From Flavobacteriales bacterium (GTDB taxonomy: Bacteria > Bacteroidota > Bacteroidia > Flavobacteriales_D > Crocinitomicaceae), in the NCBI GenBank assembly GCA_947460825.1, contig CANHHA010000003.1, positions 1-64,000 on the forward strand: a stretch of 64,000 nucleotides of DNA. Direction: 5' to 3'. The position numbers and the translations under genes are program-made. Position 1 is the first letter of the stretch. Each line of letters begins with the position of its first letter. This document shows positions 24,203 to 33,321 of the stretch, in pieces. The notes beneath the pieces were generated by a model that was not told the origin of the DNA, did not search any database, and saw only the letters and a program-made list of their open reading frames with translations.

Positions 24203-24925
24203 TTATTTTTGTTTTGTTGTATCTGCAACTGCCGCAGTACCATTCGCATCAAATTTGCCGTAATCTGGAGACTGAAGGCTTCGGATGTAGTGAATAACAG
24301 TCCATATTTCTTTTTTATTCAAGAGGGATCGGTGAGCACCCATCATTCCTTTACCGTAATAAATGGAATAAAACATTTGACCGTCTGATAAGGCTGCGCG
24401 TTCCGCGTAATTGGGAACACCATTGTAGGCACCAGAGGTTACCATTGGACCATTCCCGTCTCCTTTTTCACCGTGACAATGTTGACACATCGCCGTAAAC
24501 AATTCCTTTCCTTTCGACAGTAGGGCCTCTGCATTTTTCGCATTTAACGGAATCATACTAGCATCAGCCGCAGCAGCCGTATAATGATCTTCTTTCGTTA
24601 ACAAATCGCTATACATCCCATGGCTCGCTTTAAAAGATTCGTTTGCCAATCTAGCATACGGCATCATTAAACGAACTTCTGTGCTGTCTGTGCCCACGTA
24701 AGGAATAGCGAAAGCAGGTGGAGTCATTGCAGTAAGGCGTGTTTTTTTGGATTCATCTATCCGGCCTCTAACTTCACCATAATCAACATATGCTTCTACG
24801 GCAGGAGAGCGATACATATCCGGCATGTATTCTAACCCGGGGCTATCTGCGTTGGAGGTACATGCACTTAGCACAAATACGCTTACCGATAACATTCCAA
24901 CAATTCTCAAAAAGGACTTTTTCAT
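24203..24925 (-). CDS. actE: alternative complex III subunit ActE (mono-haem cytochrome c lipoprotein)
   Basis: A 240-residue lipoprotein: signal peptide with lipobox VLSAC, then a cytochrome c domain with haem site CQHCHGEKGDG near residue 148 and a distal Met in GMMGAH. It is anchored on the periplasmic side and passes electrons from the ActA haems towards the oxidase. It lies 16 bases after actD and 4 bases before actF. Confidence 0.92.
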   Translation of the reverse strand: MKKSFLRIVGMLSVSVFVLSACTSNADSPGLEYMPDMYRSPAVEAYVDYGEVRGRIDESKKTRLTAMTPPAFAIPYVGTDSTEVRLMMPYARLANESFKASHGMYSDLLTKEDHYTAAAADASMIPLNAKNAEALLSKGKELFTAMCQHCHGEKGDGNGPMVTSGAYNGVPNYAERAALSDGQMFYSIYYGKGMMGAHRSLLNKKEIWTVIHYIRSLQSPDYGKFDANGTAAVADTTKQK

Positions 24926-24941
24926 TCGTATTCCTTAATTC

Positions 24942-25478
24942 TTATTCAATAATTTTTTTATCTAGCTCAACGAACCCTGTATCTTTCAATAACTCGTCAA
25001 GTTTATCCTCGGTTACTCCATGGTTTTCTGACAATCTGATTTCCATGACAAATTTATCATCTGTGGTTCTTGGGTCTGGATTTTGTGCCGGCATACCAGG
25101 AAGTGTACGATTTAACAATAAGTATGTGATTGCCATCCCATGTGCTGCACACAACACCGTAAACTCAAAAGTAATAGGAATAAAGGCCAAAACATTTTCA
25201 GCGTATGAAAAGTTTGGTTTACCACCAATATTCATTTTCCATTCCACAACCATGAAATAATACATTCCAATGGTGGCTAAGGCTAGGCCGGTTAATCCAT
25301 ATAGAAAAGCCATTATTCCCAAGCGAGTGCCTTTAACCCCAATAATTGGGTCGATGCCGTGAATAGGAAACGGGCTGTATACTTCGGAAATTTTAACTCC
25401 ATTTGAGACTAATTTTTTAGCGCTAGACTTTAGCACATCGTCGTCTCCATACATTGCATATATTACTTTATCTGACAT
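24942..25478 (-). CDS. actD: alternative complex III subunit ActD (DUF3341)
   Basis: A 178-residue DUF3341 protein. The N-terminal domain carries VYSPFPIHGID, a conserved DUF3341 feature, followed by two membrane helices (LGIMAFLYGLTGLALATIGM and a second around residue 105-125). ActD is a small membrane-anchored structural subunit of complex III. It is spaced 9 bases from actC and 16 from actE. Confidence 0.93.
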   Translation of the reverse strand: MSDKVIYAMYGDDDVLKSSAKKLVSNGVKISEVYSPFPIHGIDPIIGVKGTRLGIMAFLYGLTGLALATIGMYYFMVVEWKMNIGGKPNFSYAENVLAFIPITFEFTVLCAAHGMAITYLLLNRTLPGMPAQNPDPRTTDDKFVMEIRLSENHGVTEDKLDELLKDTGFVELDKKIIE

Positions 25479-25487
25479 AATCCGATA

Positions 25488-26876
25488 TTAATGATGTTTG
25501 TGATAATCCGGTGACTCTTTGTACGACTGGCCTGAGCCTTTCAAAATTGTTTTAACTTCATTTAGCGCCAATACTGGGAAATAACGCGCAAACAACAAGA
25601 AAAACACAAAAAACAATCCAATGGTTCCTATATAAACAGCAATGTCAATATGACTTGGGTAATGCATGCTCCATGCCGCAGGAATATAATCCCGGTGAAT
25701 CGACGTAACAATAATCACATAGCGTTCAAACCACATTCCGATATTTACCACAATTGAAATGAAGAAGGTAAACAACAAACTTCTACGCAATTTTCGTATC
25801 CACATGAGCTGAGGTGAGATCACGTTGCAAGTCATCATCGACCAATAAGCCCACCAATAAGGTCCAGTAGCACGGTTTAAAAAGGCATAGGCTTCATACT
25901 CCACACCAGAATACCAAGAAATAAAAAGTTCTGTAATATAGGCTGTTCCAACAATTGAACCGGTCACCATGATTACAATATTCATGTACTCTACGTGCTT
26001 GGTATGGATGTACGCCTCAAGATTCATTGCTTTACGCATCACCAATAAGAGGGTTTGAACCATTGCGAATCCAGAGAATACTGCACCCGCCACAAAGTAA
26101 GGTGGGAAAATCGTAGTATGCCAGCCTGGAATCACGGAAGTTGCGAAGTCAAAAGATACAATCGAGTGCACAGAGAACACAAGCGGTGTAGCTAATCCTG
26201 CTAGCACCAAAGAAACCAATTCGAATCGAGTCCAATGTTTGGCTCTACCTGACCACCCAAAAGATAGGATGGTGTACATGCGTTTTGCGACTGGTTTTTT
26301 AGCCCGGTCACGTATTGTAGCAAAATCAGGAATCAACCCAATGTACCAGAACACTAAAGAAACAGACAAATACGTAGAAATCGCAAATACGTCCCACAAC
26401 AAAGGCGAGTTAAAATTCACCCACAATGATCCAAAATGATTCGGAAGCGGAAGGACCCAATATCCGACCCAAAGCCTTCCCATGTGAATTAACGGAAACG
26501 TTCCTGCCATAAATACAGCGAAAATTGTCATGGCTTCCGCCGACCGGTTAATCGCCATTCTCCATTTTTGACGGAACAATAAAAGTACGGCAGAAATCAA
26601 GGTGCCTGCGTGACCAATACCAACCCACCATACAAAGTTTGTGATATCCCAAGCCCAACCAATGGTCTTATTCAAGCCCCAAACGCCAATACCGGTGCCT
26701 AACAAGTATAGTATCGATCCCACACCGTATAGGCCAACAATTAATGCGATTGCAAATAATATGTACCACATTTTTGGTGCCTTTCCTTCAATCGGCCTGC
26801 ATACATCTTCCGTTACATCGTGGTATGTTTTATTTCCAAGAATTAAGGGTTCCCTTATTGCTGCTTCCTTTTGCAT
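25488..26876 (-). CDS. actC: alternative complex III subunit ActC (NrfD/PsrC-type quinol-binding membrane protein)
   Basis: A 462-residue protein with about ten membrane helices. NrfD-family features include TNFVWWVGIGHAGTLISA, FAVFMAGTFPLIHMGR and HSIVSFDFATSVIPGWHTT. ActC holds the quinol oxidation site on the periplasmic half of the membrane and passes electrons to the Fe-S clusters of ActB. It sits 29 bases after actB. Confidence 0.95.
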   Translation of the reverse strand: MQKEAAIREPLILGNKTYHDVTEDVCRPIEGKAPKMWYILFAIALIVGLYGVGSILYLLGTGIGVWGLNKTIGWAWDITNFVWWVGIGHAGTLISAVLLLFRQKWRMAINRSAEAMTIFAVFMAGTFPLIHMGRLWVGYWVLPLPNHFGSLWVNFNSPLLWDVFAISTYLSVSLVFWYIGLIPDFATIRDRAKKPVAKRMYTILSFGWSGRAKHWTRFELVSLVLAGLATPLVFSVHSIVSFDFATSVIPGWHTTIFPPYFVAGAVFSGFAMVQTLLLVMRKAMNLEAYIHTKHVEYMNIVIMVTGSIVGTAYITELFISWYSGVEYEAYAFLNRATGPYWWAYWSMMTCNVISPQLMWIRKLRRSLLFTFFISIVVNIGMWFERYVIIVTSIHRDYIPAAWSMHYPSHIDIAVYIGTIGLFFVFFLLFARYFPVLALNEVKTILKGSGQSYKESPDYHKHH

Positions 26877-26905
26877 TGCTCTTGCTTTTAATTTCTTTTA
26901 ATATC

Positions 26906-29900
26906 TTAGTTTCTTACCTTCACTTTATACCATACATTCGGTTTCACCCCTACTTCTTCCAATGCCTGATACGCTCTATGGTCTGAAGAGCTCGCTTTAA
27001 CTGCTGAGCGGTCATCATTCCAATCCCCAACAACAATTGCATTTGTTGGACACGCCTCAGAACAAGCGGTTGCTAATTCACCATCAATCACCGGACGCGC
27101 TTCTTTCTTGGCGGTCAATTTAGTGCTTTGAATTCGTTGAACACAGAATGAACATTTTTCCATGACACCACGGGTACGAACCGTAACGTCCGGATTGAGC
27201 ACCATACGGCCTAAATCATCTTGAGCTGGGTTTACTTCGGTAAACTTCTTATAAGACGGGTAATTAAACCAATTAAAACGACGAACCTTATACGGACAAT
27301 TGTTCGCACAATATCGTGTACCAATACAACGGTTGTACGTCATCTGATTTAAACCTTCATTGCTATGGGTAGTTGCAGCAACCGGACAAACCGTTTCACA
27401 TGGCGCGTGATTACAATGCTGACACATGAGTGGCATATGCACAACGGCAGGATTCACTGCTGCTATTTCAGCTTCCGAATAACTAAAGTCGTCTTTATTT
27501 GCCTTTTTACCTACTGAAGATTCTTCTGCCGAGGCATAGTAACGGTCGATACGCAACCAATGCATTTCACGGCCCCTTCTAACTTCATCCTTACCAACTA
27601 CCGGAACATTATTTTCCGCTTGGCAAGCCACTAAACATGAACCACAACCAATGCAAGAGGTTAAATCTATGGTCATCCCCCAACGATGTCCAACTTTTTC
27701 AATTGGATGGGCATTCCATAAATCAAACTCCTCTAGGGGAGCCTCTTCGTGATGGCCGTGCTCATTTAATCGTTGTAGTTTATGTGCCGGATTAAAAGAT
27801 TCTTTGTCTCCCTTTAAAAAGGTAGACAGGGTTGTTTCCCGTACAATGGAGTCTCTGCCCATCACTGTGTGATGAATTTGAGTTGCTGCAATCAAATACT
27901 CGCCGTCAACCTTCGCGATGGCTGCAGTAGCTGAATACGCAGGCAAGGCATTAACTTGAGAAACAAACGGGAACACATTTAAACCAATGGCTTTTCTATT
28001 TCCTTGCTCATTTAAATCATAGCCACCATATTCTTTCGTTTGATAAGCACCACGACCAATCGCTTCACCATTAGCCCCTCGACCATAACCTAGGGCAATA
28101 CCCACCGTATTAAAGGCTTGTCCTGGCTGCGGATAAACAGGTAGGGTTAGTTTTTGTCCGTTCACGGTAACGCTAGCCATGTTTAATCCATGCTCCTGGT
28201 CATAGGTCGTTACAAATCCCATTTTCTCCATTTGAACTGGATTCATGGTAATATAATTGTCCCAGGTAACCTTAGAAATTGGATCTGGCAACTCTTGTAA
28301 CCACGGATTACTCGACATGGCGCCATCTCGGATCGCCGTTTTTTGATAGAAAACAACTTCCCAATCACCGCTTTTAGTCGTCGCTGAAGAAGAAACCGCT
28401 TTGTAAGTATAGGCAGAAGCCGGTGCGTTCACTGCACCACAACTGTTGTGTGTTAACATTGCGAAATCAGGAAATCCTAAGATTGATGCTGATGCTTTAA
28501 TTGCATCATAAGCTACGGTAGAATCCTTTCCATTACGAGCTGCAGATCCTGCCCATACCAACATTGATTCTAATGCTGCATATGTATCTCCCAGCGTGCG
28601 TATTGTAGGCTGAGCTACTGCATAATGGGCCGCTTTAGGCATAAAATCATTCCAACCCTCAAGCAGGTGATGATCTGGGATAATGTAAGAAGCTACGGAT
28701 GAACTTTCATCTGCGTATCTCGCTGTAGATACATACATTGTTAAGCCCTCTAATCCCTTACGTAATTTTTCTCCGTTCGCCGCTGTATACACTGGATTTG
28801 CACCCAGGTTAATTAACACGTCTGGACCTTTACCGGAAATAATTGCATCAAAAAGTTGGCTAGCCTCTTTATCATTTGACTGGTAAAGCTTCACATCATT
28901 GGATAAGTCGATAGTTGTTCCATAGGCCTTCAACTGATTGTTAATGGCATTCGTTAGTAATTGTTCAGCCTCATTATTAGCGCCACAAACAACTAACGAT
29001 TCATTTCTGCTTGACTTAAGCGCGGCAATCGCAGCGTCAGCCACCTTTTTCGATTCACCAGATAAAGCGCTAGAAACAAAGGTAGAACCGCCAATACTTT
29101 TAAGTATATATGCTAATACATTGGCTGATTCTGATGGTTTAATCTGAGCTCTTCCGTCAGCATTGGAACCTGTAATTGACATTATTGACTCAAATTGGAA
29201 GTGCTTAGACATTCCTTTTCCAGGAACCCTATTTACCCCATATTGAACCGCATATTCATTTGACAACAACCATGTACTTAAAAAATCTGCTCCAACACTC
29301 ACGATGGTTTTCGCCTTCGAAAAATCATACGATGGTATAATTGCAGCACCAAAATTCTGTTCATTCGCTTTACGAATAGCACCATACGATATTCCGTCGT
29401 ATTGAACCCTCTTAACTTTAGAAGTTCCGTTAATGGCGTAAGCAGCTTCCAAAGCAGCAATTGCAGTATTCATTGACGGACTAATAATTGTAGGAGAGAG
29501 CACAACGATGTCTTTCGCCGCTTTGAGTGCAGTAACAATTGCTTTATCCGCCTTATCTACCGAGATATTCTCATCGATTCCTTTAGCTCGGACACCGTTT
29601 AGTCTTTCACTATCGTATAAACCAAGTACCGATGCAATAATTTGAGGGTTTGTCCCTCCTTTGGTGAACCCAAAATCTTTGTTCCCTTTAATGAATATTG
29701 GACGTGCTTCTCTAGTTTTAACCAGGATACTTGCATAGGATAAGCCATCATAATACGTTGAAGCATACCACGTGGCAACTCCGGGAGTCACATCTTCCGG
29801 TTTGTTCACATAAGGAACAACCTTGGTCACGGGCGCCTCACAAGCCGCCAACGTTGCAGCGGCTACGGAAAACCCTAAAAATTTAAGGAAATCACGACGG

Positions 29901-30046
29901 CCTGACGAAGATTCAGCCAATTGATCATCCACTAAAAATTGCTCAACGGCATGTTGATTCGGAAATTCGGAGTCCCGAAGTTGCTTAAATTCAGGCGTTT
30001 GATTTAATTCCTCAATTCCTTTCCAATATTTCTTTGTTACTTCCAT
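26906..30046 (-). CDS. actB: alternative complex III subunit ActB (molybdopterin-type/4Fe-4S fusion)
   Basis: A 1046-residue periplasmic protein. Residues 48-70 hold a Tat-type signal (GRRDFLKFLGFSVAAATLAAC) that ends in a Cys, a possible lipid anchor. The first two thirds resemble molybdopterin oxidoreductases but in ActB proteins no cofactor is bound. The last third has ferredoxin-like clusters: CIGCGSCLVACQ, CQHCNHAPCETVCPV, CIGTRYCANNCPYK, CSFCVQRI and CSEACPTNA. It relays electrons from ActC to the haems. Export through Tat would use the TatA encoded at 14.6 kb. Confidence 0.95.
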   Translation of the reverse strand: MEVTKKYWKGIEELNQTPEFKQLRDSEFPNQHAVEQFLVDDQLAESSSGRRDFLKFLGFSVAAATLAACEAPVTKVVPYVNKPEDVTPGVATWYASTYYDGLSYASILVKTREARPIFIKGNKDFGFTKGGTNPQIIASVLGLYDSERLNGVRAKGIDENISVDKADKAIVTALKAAKDIVVLSPTIISPSMNTAIAALEAAYAINGTSKVKRVQYDGISYGAIRKANEQNFGAAIIPSYDFSKAKTIVSVGADFLSTWLLSNEYAVQYGVNRVPGKGMSKHFQFESIMSITGSNADGRAQIKPSESANVLAYILKSIGGSTFVSSALSGESKKVADAAIAALKSSRNESLVVCGANNEAEQLLTNAINNQLKAYGTTIDLSNDVKLYQSNDKEASQLFDAIISGKGPDVLINLGANPVYTAANGEKLRKGLEGLTMYVSTARYADESSSVASYIIPDHHLLEGWNDFMPKAAHYAVAQPTIRTLGDTYAALESMLVWAGSAARNGKDSTVAYDAIKASASILGFPDFAMLTHNSCGAVNAPASAYTYKAVSSSATTKSGDWEVVFYQKTAIRDGAMSSNPWLQELPDPISKVTWDNYITMNPVQMEKMGFVTTYDQEHGLNMASVTVNGQKLTLPVYPQPGQAFNTVGIALGYGRGANGEAIGRGAYQTKEYGGYDLNEQGNRKAIGLNVFPFVSQVNALPAYSATAAIAKVDGEYLIAATQIHHTVMGRDSIVRETTLSTFLKGDKESFNPAHKLQRLNEHGHHEEAPLEEFDLWNAHPIEKVGHRWGMTIDLTSCIGCGSCLVACQAENNVPVVGKDEVRRGREMHWLRIDRYYASAEESSVGKKANKDDFSYSEAEIAAVNPAVVHMPLMCQHCNHAPCETVCPVAATTHSNEGLNQMTYNRCIGTRYCANNCPYKVRRFNWFNYPSYKKFTEVNPAQDDLGRMVLNPDVTVRTRGVMEKCSFCVQRIQSTKLTAKKEARPVIDGELATACSEACPTNAIVVGDWNDDRSAVKASSSDHRAYQALEEVGVKPNVWYKVKVRN

Positions 30047-30071
30047 AACTTGTTTTATTCGCTACTGTAAA

Positions 30072-31400
30072 TTAATAGTGACATTTAGCACATTCCCAAC
30101 CCCCTAATTCGTTGGCTGTAAGTTTCCCATCATTTGCAAGATATTGCTTATACAGGGTCTTGTTCTTTTTTAAGCGGCTATGTATTTCATCATAGTATCC
30201 ATTTTTGCCATCTCCAATTGTTACTTCCTTCGCCCCGTGACACTCGATACACCACCCCATCGTCAGGGTTGCTTTGGTTAATTTAATATTCCCTTCCACC
30301 TTATTTAATTCTTCAATTGGAAGTACCTTAGCGGTTTCTTTCATTTGCGTCATATCTCCGTGACATTGCTTACAATCAACACCCCCTACTACTACGTGTT
30401 GTGAATGGTTAAAATATACATGGTCGGGCAACACATGCACCTTATTCCACACCAGTGGTTTTCCTTTAGTATTTCGATATCCCCCTGCTGGACCAAATTT
30501 AGTGTCCCAACCCGCAGCAGCATAAATCTTCTTGATTTCTCCAGCAAACGGCTTACCATCACCGCTGATTTGTTTATGGCAGTTCATACAAACATTTACA
30601 GATGGCAATCCTGCATGTTTAGACTTGGTAACCGAATTGTGACAATATTTACAATCAATTCCGTTCTCTCCCGCGTGACGTGAGTGTGGGAAAGCAACAG
30701 GTTGCGACGGTTGATAATTTTCCATCACATTAATTGAATACAAACTTTTGAATACCACCACCAACACAGCTATTGTCAATACTAAACCTACTAATCCAGT
30801 TAACCCACGATATTTCCAAGCTGTTGTTTTAAACTCTTCCCAGTATGTTAACTCGTTATATTTCTCATCGCCCGTAGTTGCTACTTTCAATTGTCGTCGC
30901 ACTCCGCCAACACTTAAAATAATAACAACAAATAGCACTGCAAGAACAATCCAGATGAAACCAAGACCGCCCTCTTCCTCTTCGGTTACTTGAGTGGCAT
31001 TTGGATCTTGAGCCCCTCCGTTTGCCCCTGCCTTCGCCGGATCGTCCTTCGGCTGAGCATCTGCATAATCCAATATTTGATTTACCTGGTCGTCTGTTAA
31101 ATCCGTAAAAATAGACATTTGAGAGCCGCCATATTCCTTAAATACGGCCGCTGCTCTTTTTGAAGCACCGCTTGCGCGCAACGCCGCATTATTTTGAACC
31201 CATTTAATAATTAAATCTCCCTCTCCTGCATCCGCCCAACGTTGGCGTGCACCAGACAACATCGGGCCCGTGCCGTTCTTATGGATTTGGTGACAACTGG
31301 AGCATTTTGATTTAAAAAGGGCCTCTCCTTGAGCGAAAAGGGTGTGTTGTACAAAAAAGGTAACACACAAGAAGGCAAACAACTGTAGGGTTTTCGCCAT
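30072..31400 (-). CDS. actA: alternative complex III subunit ActA with six haem-c sites
   Basis: A 442-residue protein with a signal peptide (LQLFAFLCVTFFVQHTLFAQ), an N-terminal mono-haem cytochrome c domain (CSSCH near residue 33), two membrane helices (about residues 143-165 and 200-220), and a C-terminal multi-haem domain with CKYCH, CMNCH, CKQCH, CIECH and CAKCH. Six CxxCH sites are therefore present; the classical ActA is pentahaem, so the extra N-terminal domain is an addition. It leads the act-cox operon, 25 bases before actB. ATG 31400 gives a compact signal peptide; ATG 31430 is an equally open alternative. Confidence 0.93.
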   Translation of the reverse strand: MAKTLQLFAFLCVTFFVQHTLFAQGEALFKSKCSSCHQIHKNGTGPMLSGARQRWADAGEGDLIIKWVQNNAALRASGASKRAAAVFKEYGGSQMSIFTDLTDDQVNQILDYADAQPKDDPAKAGANGGAQDPNATQVTEEEEGGLGFIWIVLAVLFVVIILSVGGVRRQLKVATTGDEKYNELTYWEEFKTTAWKYRGLTGLVGLVLTIAVLVVVFKSLYSINVMENYQPSQPVAFPHSRHAGENGIDCKYCHNSVTKSKHAGLPSVNVCMNCHKQISGDGKPFAGEIKKIYAAAGWDTKFGPAGGYRNTKGKPLVWNKVHVLPDHVYFNHSQHVVVGGVDCKQCHGDMTQMKETAKVLPIEELNKVEGNIKLTKATLTMGWCIECHGAKEVTIGDGKNGYYDEIHSRLKKNKTLYKQYLANDGKLTANELGGWECAKCHY

Positions 31401-31487
31401 TGTAACTTGTTGAATATTAGATATTTTCATGAAACTGGTTTCTAAATTCTAGGTTTAAAAAGCATTTTATTTTGCTTTTCGACCTTG

Positions 31488-31495
31488 CAAATTTA
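31488..31495 (-). promoter_or_regulatory. candidate -7 element of the act-cox operon
   Basis: Minus-strand TAAATTTG matches TAnnTTTG about 58-88 bases before the possible actA starts; no good TTG partner is visible. The leader between holds a weak AT-rich inverted repeat (31458-31479, AAAAGCA/TGCTTTT). Confidence 0.4.
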
Positions 31496-31607
31496 CATGA
31501 AAAGAGAAATTTCATGACACTTTGATGACAAAAAAAGAGCATCAAATTTAATTTATAATCATTCTAAATAAGCTGGGGTGGTCGCTGATCAAGTCTTAAG
31601 AAATTTA

Positions 31608-31615
31608 TACCTTTG
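31608..31615 (+). promoter_or_regulatory. candidate -7 element of the SPOR-like gene
   Basis: TACCTTTG ends 4 bases before the ATG at 31620, suggesting a nearly leaderless transcript. The -33 element is not clear. Confidence 0.5.
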
Positions 31616-31619
31616 CTGT

Positions 31620-32009
31620 ATGTTGGCAATTCGAGTATCATCCTTTATCCTGATTCTGTCCGTTTCGAGTCTTTGGAATAACTGCTTAGGTCAATTCATC
31701 CCACATGAGGACCCCCTTATTGAGAAAACGATAGACAGTAACCGGACCTACCGAAATGATCTTCCAGGATTCCGAATACAATTGGCTTTTGATACGGACA
31801 AACCACTCATCGACTCCTTGAGGTTAGTATTTGTTGGCTTATACCCTAAACAGGACGCTTACATTGCTTTTGAGGCGCCATATTTTAACTTAATGGCGGG
31901 AGATTTCCGAACAGAGATTGAAGCGGAGGTATTGCGAAAAGAGCTTTTAGGACTATTCCCTTTAACCATCATTCAACGGGCAAGAATTAAACTCCCTCGG
32001 ATAGACTAG
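31620..32009 (+). CDS. exported SPOR-domain-like protein
   Basis: A 129-residue protein with a signal peptide (FILILSVSSLWNNCLGQ) and a single domain of SPOR type: PGFRIQLAFDT near residue 50, VGLYPKQDAYIAFEAPYFN and a final LMAGDFRTEIEAEVLRKEL that matches the strand-helix end of SPOR folds. SPOR domains bind denuded peptidoglycan at division sites. The start at ATG 31620 follows a TACCTTTG element and gives a normal signal peptide; a GTG at 31578 would place the promoter inside the gene. The stop abuts the thiL stop with no gap. Family assignment is by pattern and fairly likely. Confidence 0.72.
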   Translation: MLAIRVSSFILILSVSSLWNNCLGQFIPHEDPLIEKTIDSNRTYRNDLPGFRIQLAFDTDKPLIDSLRLVFVGLYPKQDAYIAFEAPYFNLMAGDFRTEIEAEVLRKELLGLFPLTIIQRARIKLPRID

Positions 32010-33047
32010 TTAAAAATGATTCCAGCCTTGTGCTTTCAACTCGTGAATTATTCCGGATTGATCCATAAGTTTTGCTGTTCCTTCTTCATCCGTGTAGTAG
32101 CCGATGGGTGTAAAATGCGGATTTCCTTTGAGTTTATCAAAATCTTTTTGCGATACAGAAAAGAGCAATTCATAGTCTTCACCCCCATTCATTGCACACG
32201 TTAAGGGCGATATATTGAACTCAGTTGCCACCAACATGGTGTCTTCTTGGTAAGGGATTTTCTCTTCGTGAATCACACAACCTAAGTTGTTTGATTCGCA
32301 CAAATGGATTAATTCCGAAGCCAATCCATCTGAAATATCAATCATAGAGGTTGGCACCACCCCCAATTCATCCAACAATTGAACCACATCTACCCTTGCC
32401 TCCGGCATCAACTGTTTTTTTATCAAAGGATCATAGGGGGCTAGTTCTGGTTGAATATTCGGGTTCGCCAAAAACACACTCTTTTCTCGTTCGAGAATTT
32501 GAAGACCCAAATAGGCGCTGCCCAAATCGCCAGAAACCATGAGGATGTCTTTGCTTGAAGCACCCCGGCGATATACCACCTTATGTTTTTCAACTTTTCC
32601 AATCGCCGTGACAGAAATCATCAGTCCTTTCGATGAGCTGCTCGTGTCGCCACCGATTAAATCCACTTTGAAAAAATCACACGCACCACGGATTCCATCG
32701 TATAGCTCCTCAATTGCCTCCAAAGGGAAACGACTTGAAAACCCAATGTTTACGGTAACTTGTTCCGCAACACCATTCATGGCATATACATCTGAAACAC
32801 TCGCCGAAATAGCTTTAAAGCCTAACTGCTTCAGGGGGACATACATTAAGTCGAAATGAATATTTTCTATAAATAATTCGGAAGAAATTAGCGTAAATGT
32901 GGTCTCATCGCGATAAATCACTGCACAGTCATCACCAACCCCAACGATAGAAGTGGAATTATGAAGCGCGAAATCAGCGGTAAGATGCTTGATAAGTCCG
33001 AATTCTCCCAGACGCTCAATGCTATTTTTTTCTTGGTCTTGATTCAT
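32010..33047 (-). CDS. thiL: thiamine-monophosphate kinase
   Basis: A 345-residue PurM/ThiL-family kinase. Motifs: SIVGVGDDCAVI (Mg/ATP site), LFIENIHFDL, ASVSDVYAMNG, DLIGGDTSSSS and the C-terminal DISDGLASELIHLC and NGGEDYELLFSV. It makes thiamine diphosphate from thiamine monophosphate. The ATG at 33047 begins the conserved protein; the longer open frame to 33134 would run through a terminator hairpin and into the tRNA-Gln gene. It is convergent with the SPOR-like gene. Confidence 0.93.
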   Translation of the reverse strand: MNQDQEKNSIERLGEFGLIKHLTADFALHNSTSIVGVGDDCAVIYRDETTFTLISSELFIENIHFDLMYVPLKQLGFKAISASVSDVYAMNGVAEQVTVNIGFSSRFPLEAIEELYDGIRGACDFFKVDLIGGDTSSSSKGLMISVTAIGKVEKHKVVYRRGASSKDILMVSGDLGSAYLGLQILEREKSVFLANPNIQPELAPYDPLIKKQLMPEARVDVVQLLDELGVVPTSMIDISDGLASELIHLCESNNLGCVIHEEKIPYQEDTMLVATEFNISPLTCAMNGGEDYELLFSVSQKDFDKLKGNPHFTPIGYYTDEEGTAKLMDQSGIIHELKAQGWNHF

Positions 33048-33090
33048 AAGAAGCGTGACAACGGCAATTAAATTAAGTAAAGTGATATAT

Positions 33091-33120
33091 AAAAAACAAA
33101 ACCCTGATTGCTCAGGGTTT
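33091..33120 (-). terminator. terminator after tRNA-Gln
   Basis: On the minus strand AAACCCTGA, loop GCAA, TCAGGGTTT (33120-33099) followed by TGTTTTTT is a 9-bp intrinsic terminator 5 bases beyond the tRNA. It separates the tRNA from thiL. Confidence 0.8.
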
Positions 33121-33125
33121 AAACG

Positions 33126-33198
33126 TTGACCCACTAGGGCTCGAACCTAGACTCTTCTGAACCAAAATCAGACGTGTTGCCAGTTACACCATGGGTCA
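33126..33198 (-). tRNA. tRNA-Gln (anticodon TTG)
   Basis: A 73-base cloverleaf. Acceptor TGACCCA/TGGGTCA, D-loop with GGTGTAACTGGCA, anticodon stem TCTGA/TCAGA around loop TTTTGGT (anticodon TTG), T-arm CTAGG TTCGAGC CCTAG. Discriminator A; CCA is not encoded. It reads CAA glutamine codons. Preceded at 9 bases by a strong promoter and followed by an intrinsic terminator, so it is an independent unit. Confidence 0.95.
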
Positions 33199-33207
33199 TT
33201 GGGTGCG

Positions 33208-33237
33208 CAAAGTTAGGAACTTTATTTAATTTTCAAA
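33208..33237 (-). promoter_or_regulatory. Bacteroidota sigma-A promoter of tRNA-Gln
   Basis: Minus-strand TTTG (33237-33234), 18 bases, TAACTTTG (33215-33208), 9 bases before the tRNA 5' end. A clean consensus match in the expected place. Confidence 0.8.
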
Positions 33238-33321
33238 AAATCCATTTTGAAATTTATCCTTGGAATTTTCACTCAACGCGATATATTCCTAAATTCGCAT
33301 CTACATATTATACTTGTTCTC

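Noticed and set aside
19874-31430. Possible nitrite/polysulfide reductase (NrfD, molybdopterin) operon
   Set aside because: Gene order and presence of DUF3341, ActE, ActF and oxidase genes identify alternative complex III; a catalytic molybdopterin site is not expected.
31458-31479. Inverted repeat AAAAGCA / TGCTTTT in the actA leader
   Set aside because: AT-rich, large loop; could arise by chance and gives no stable stem.
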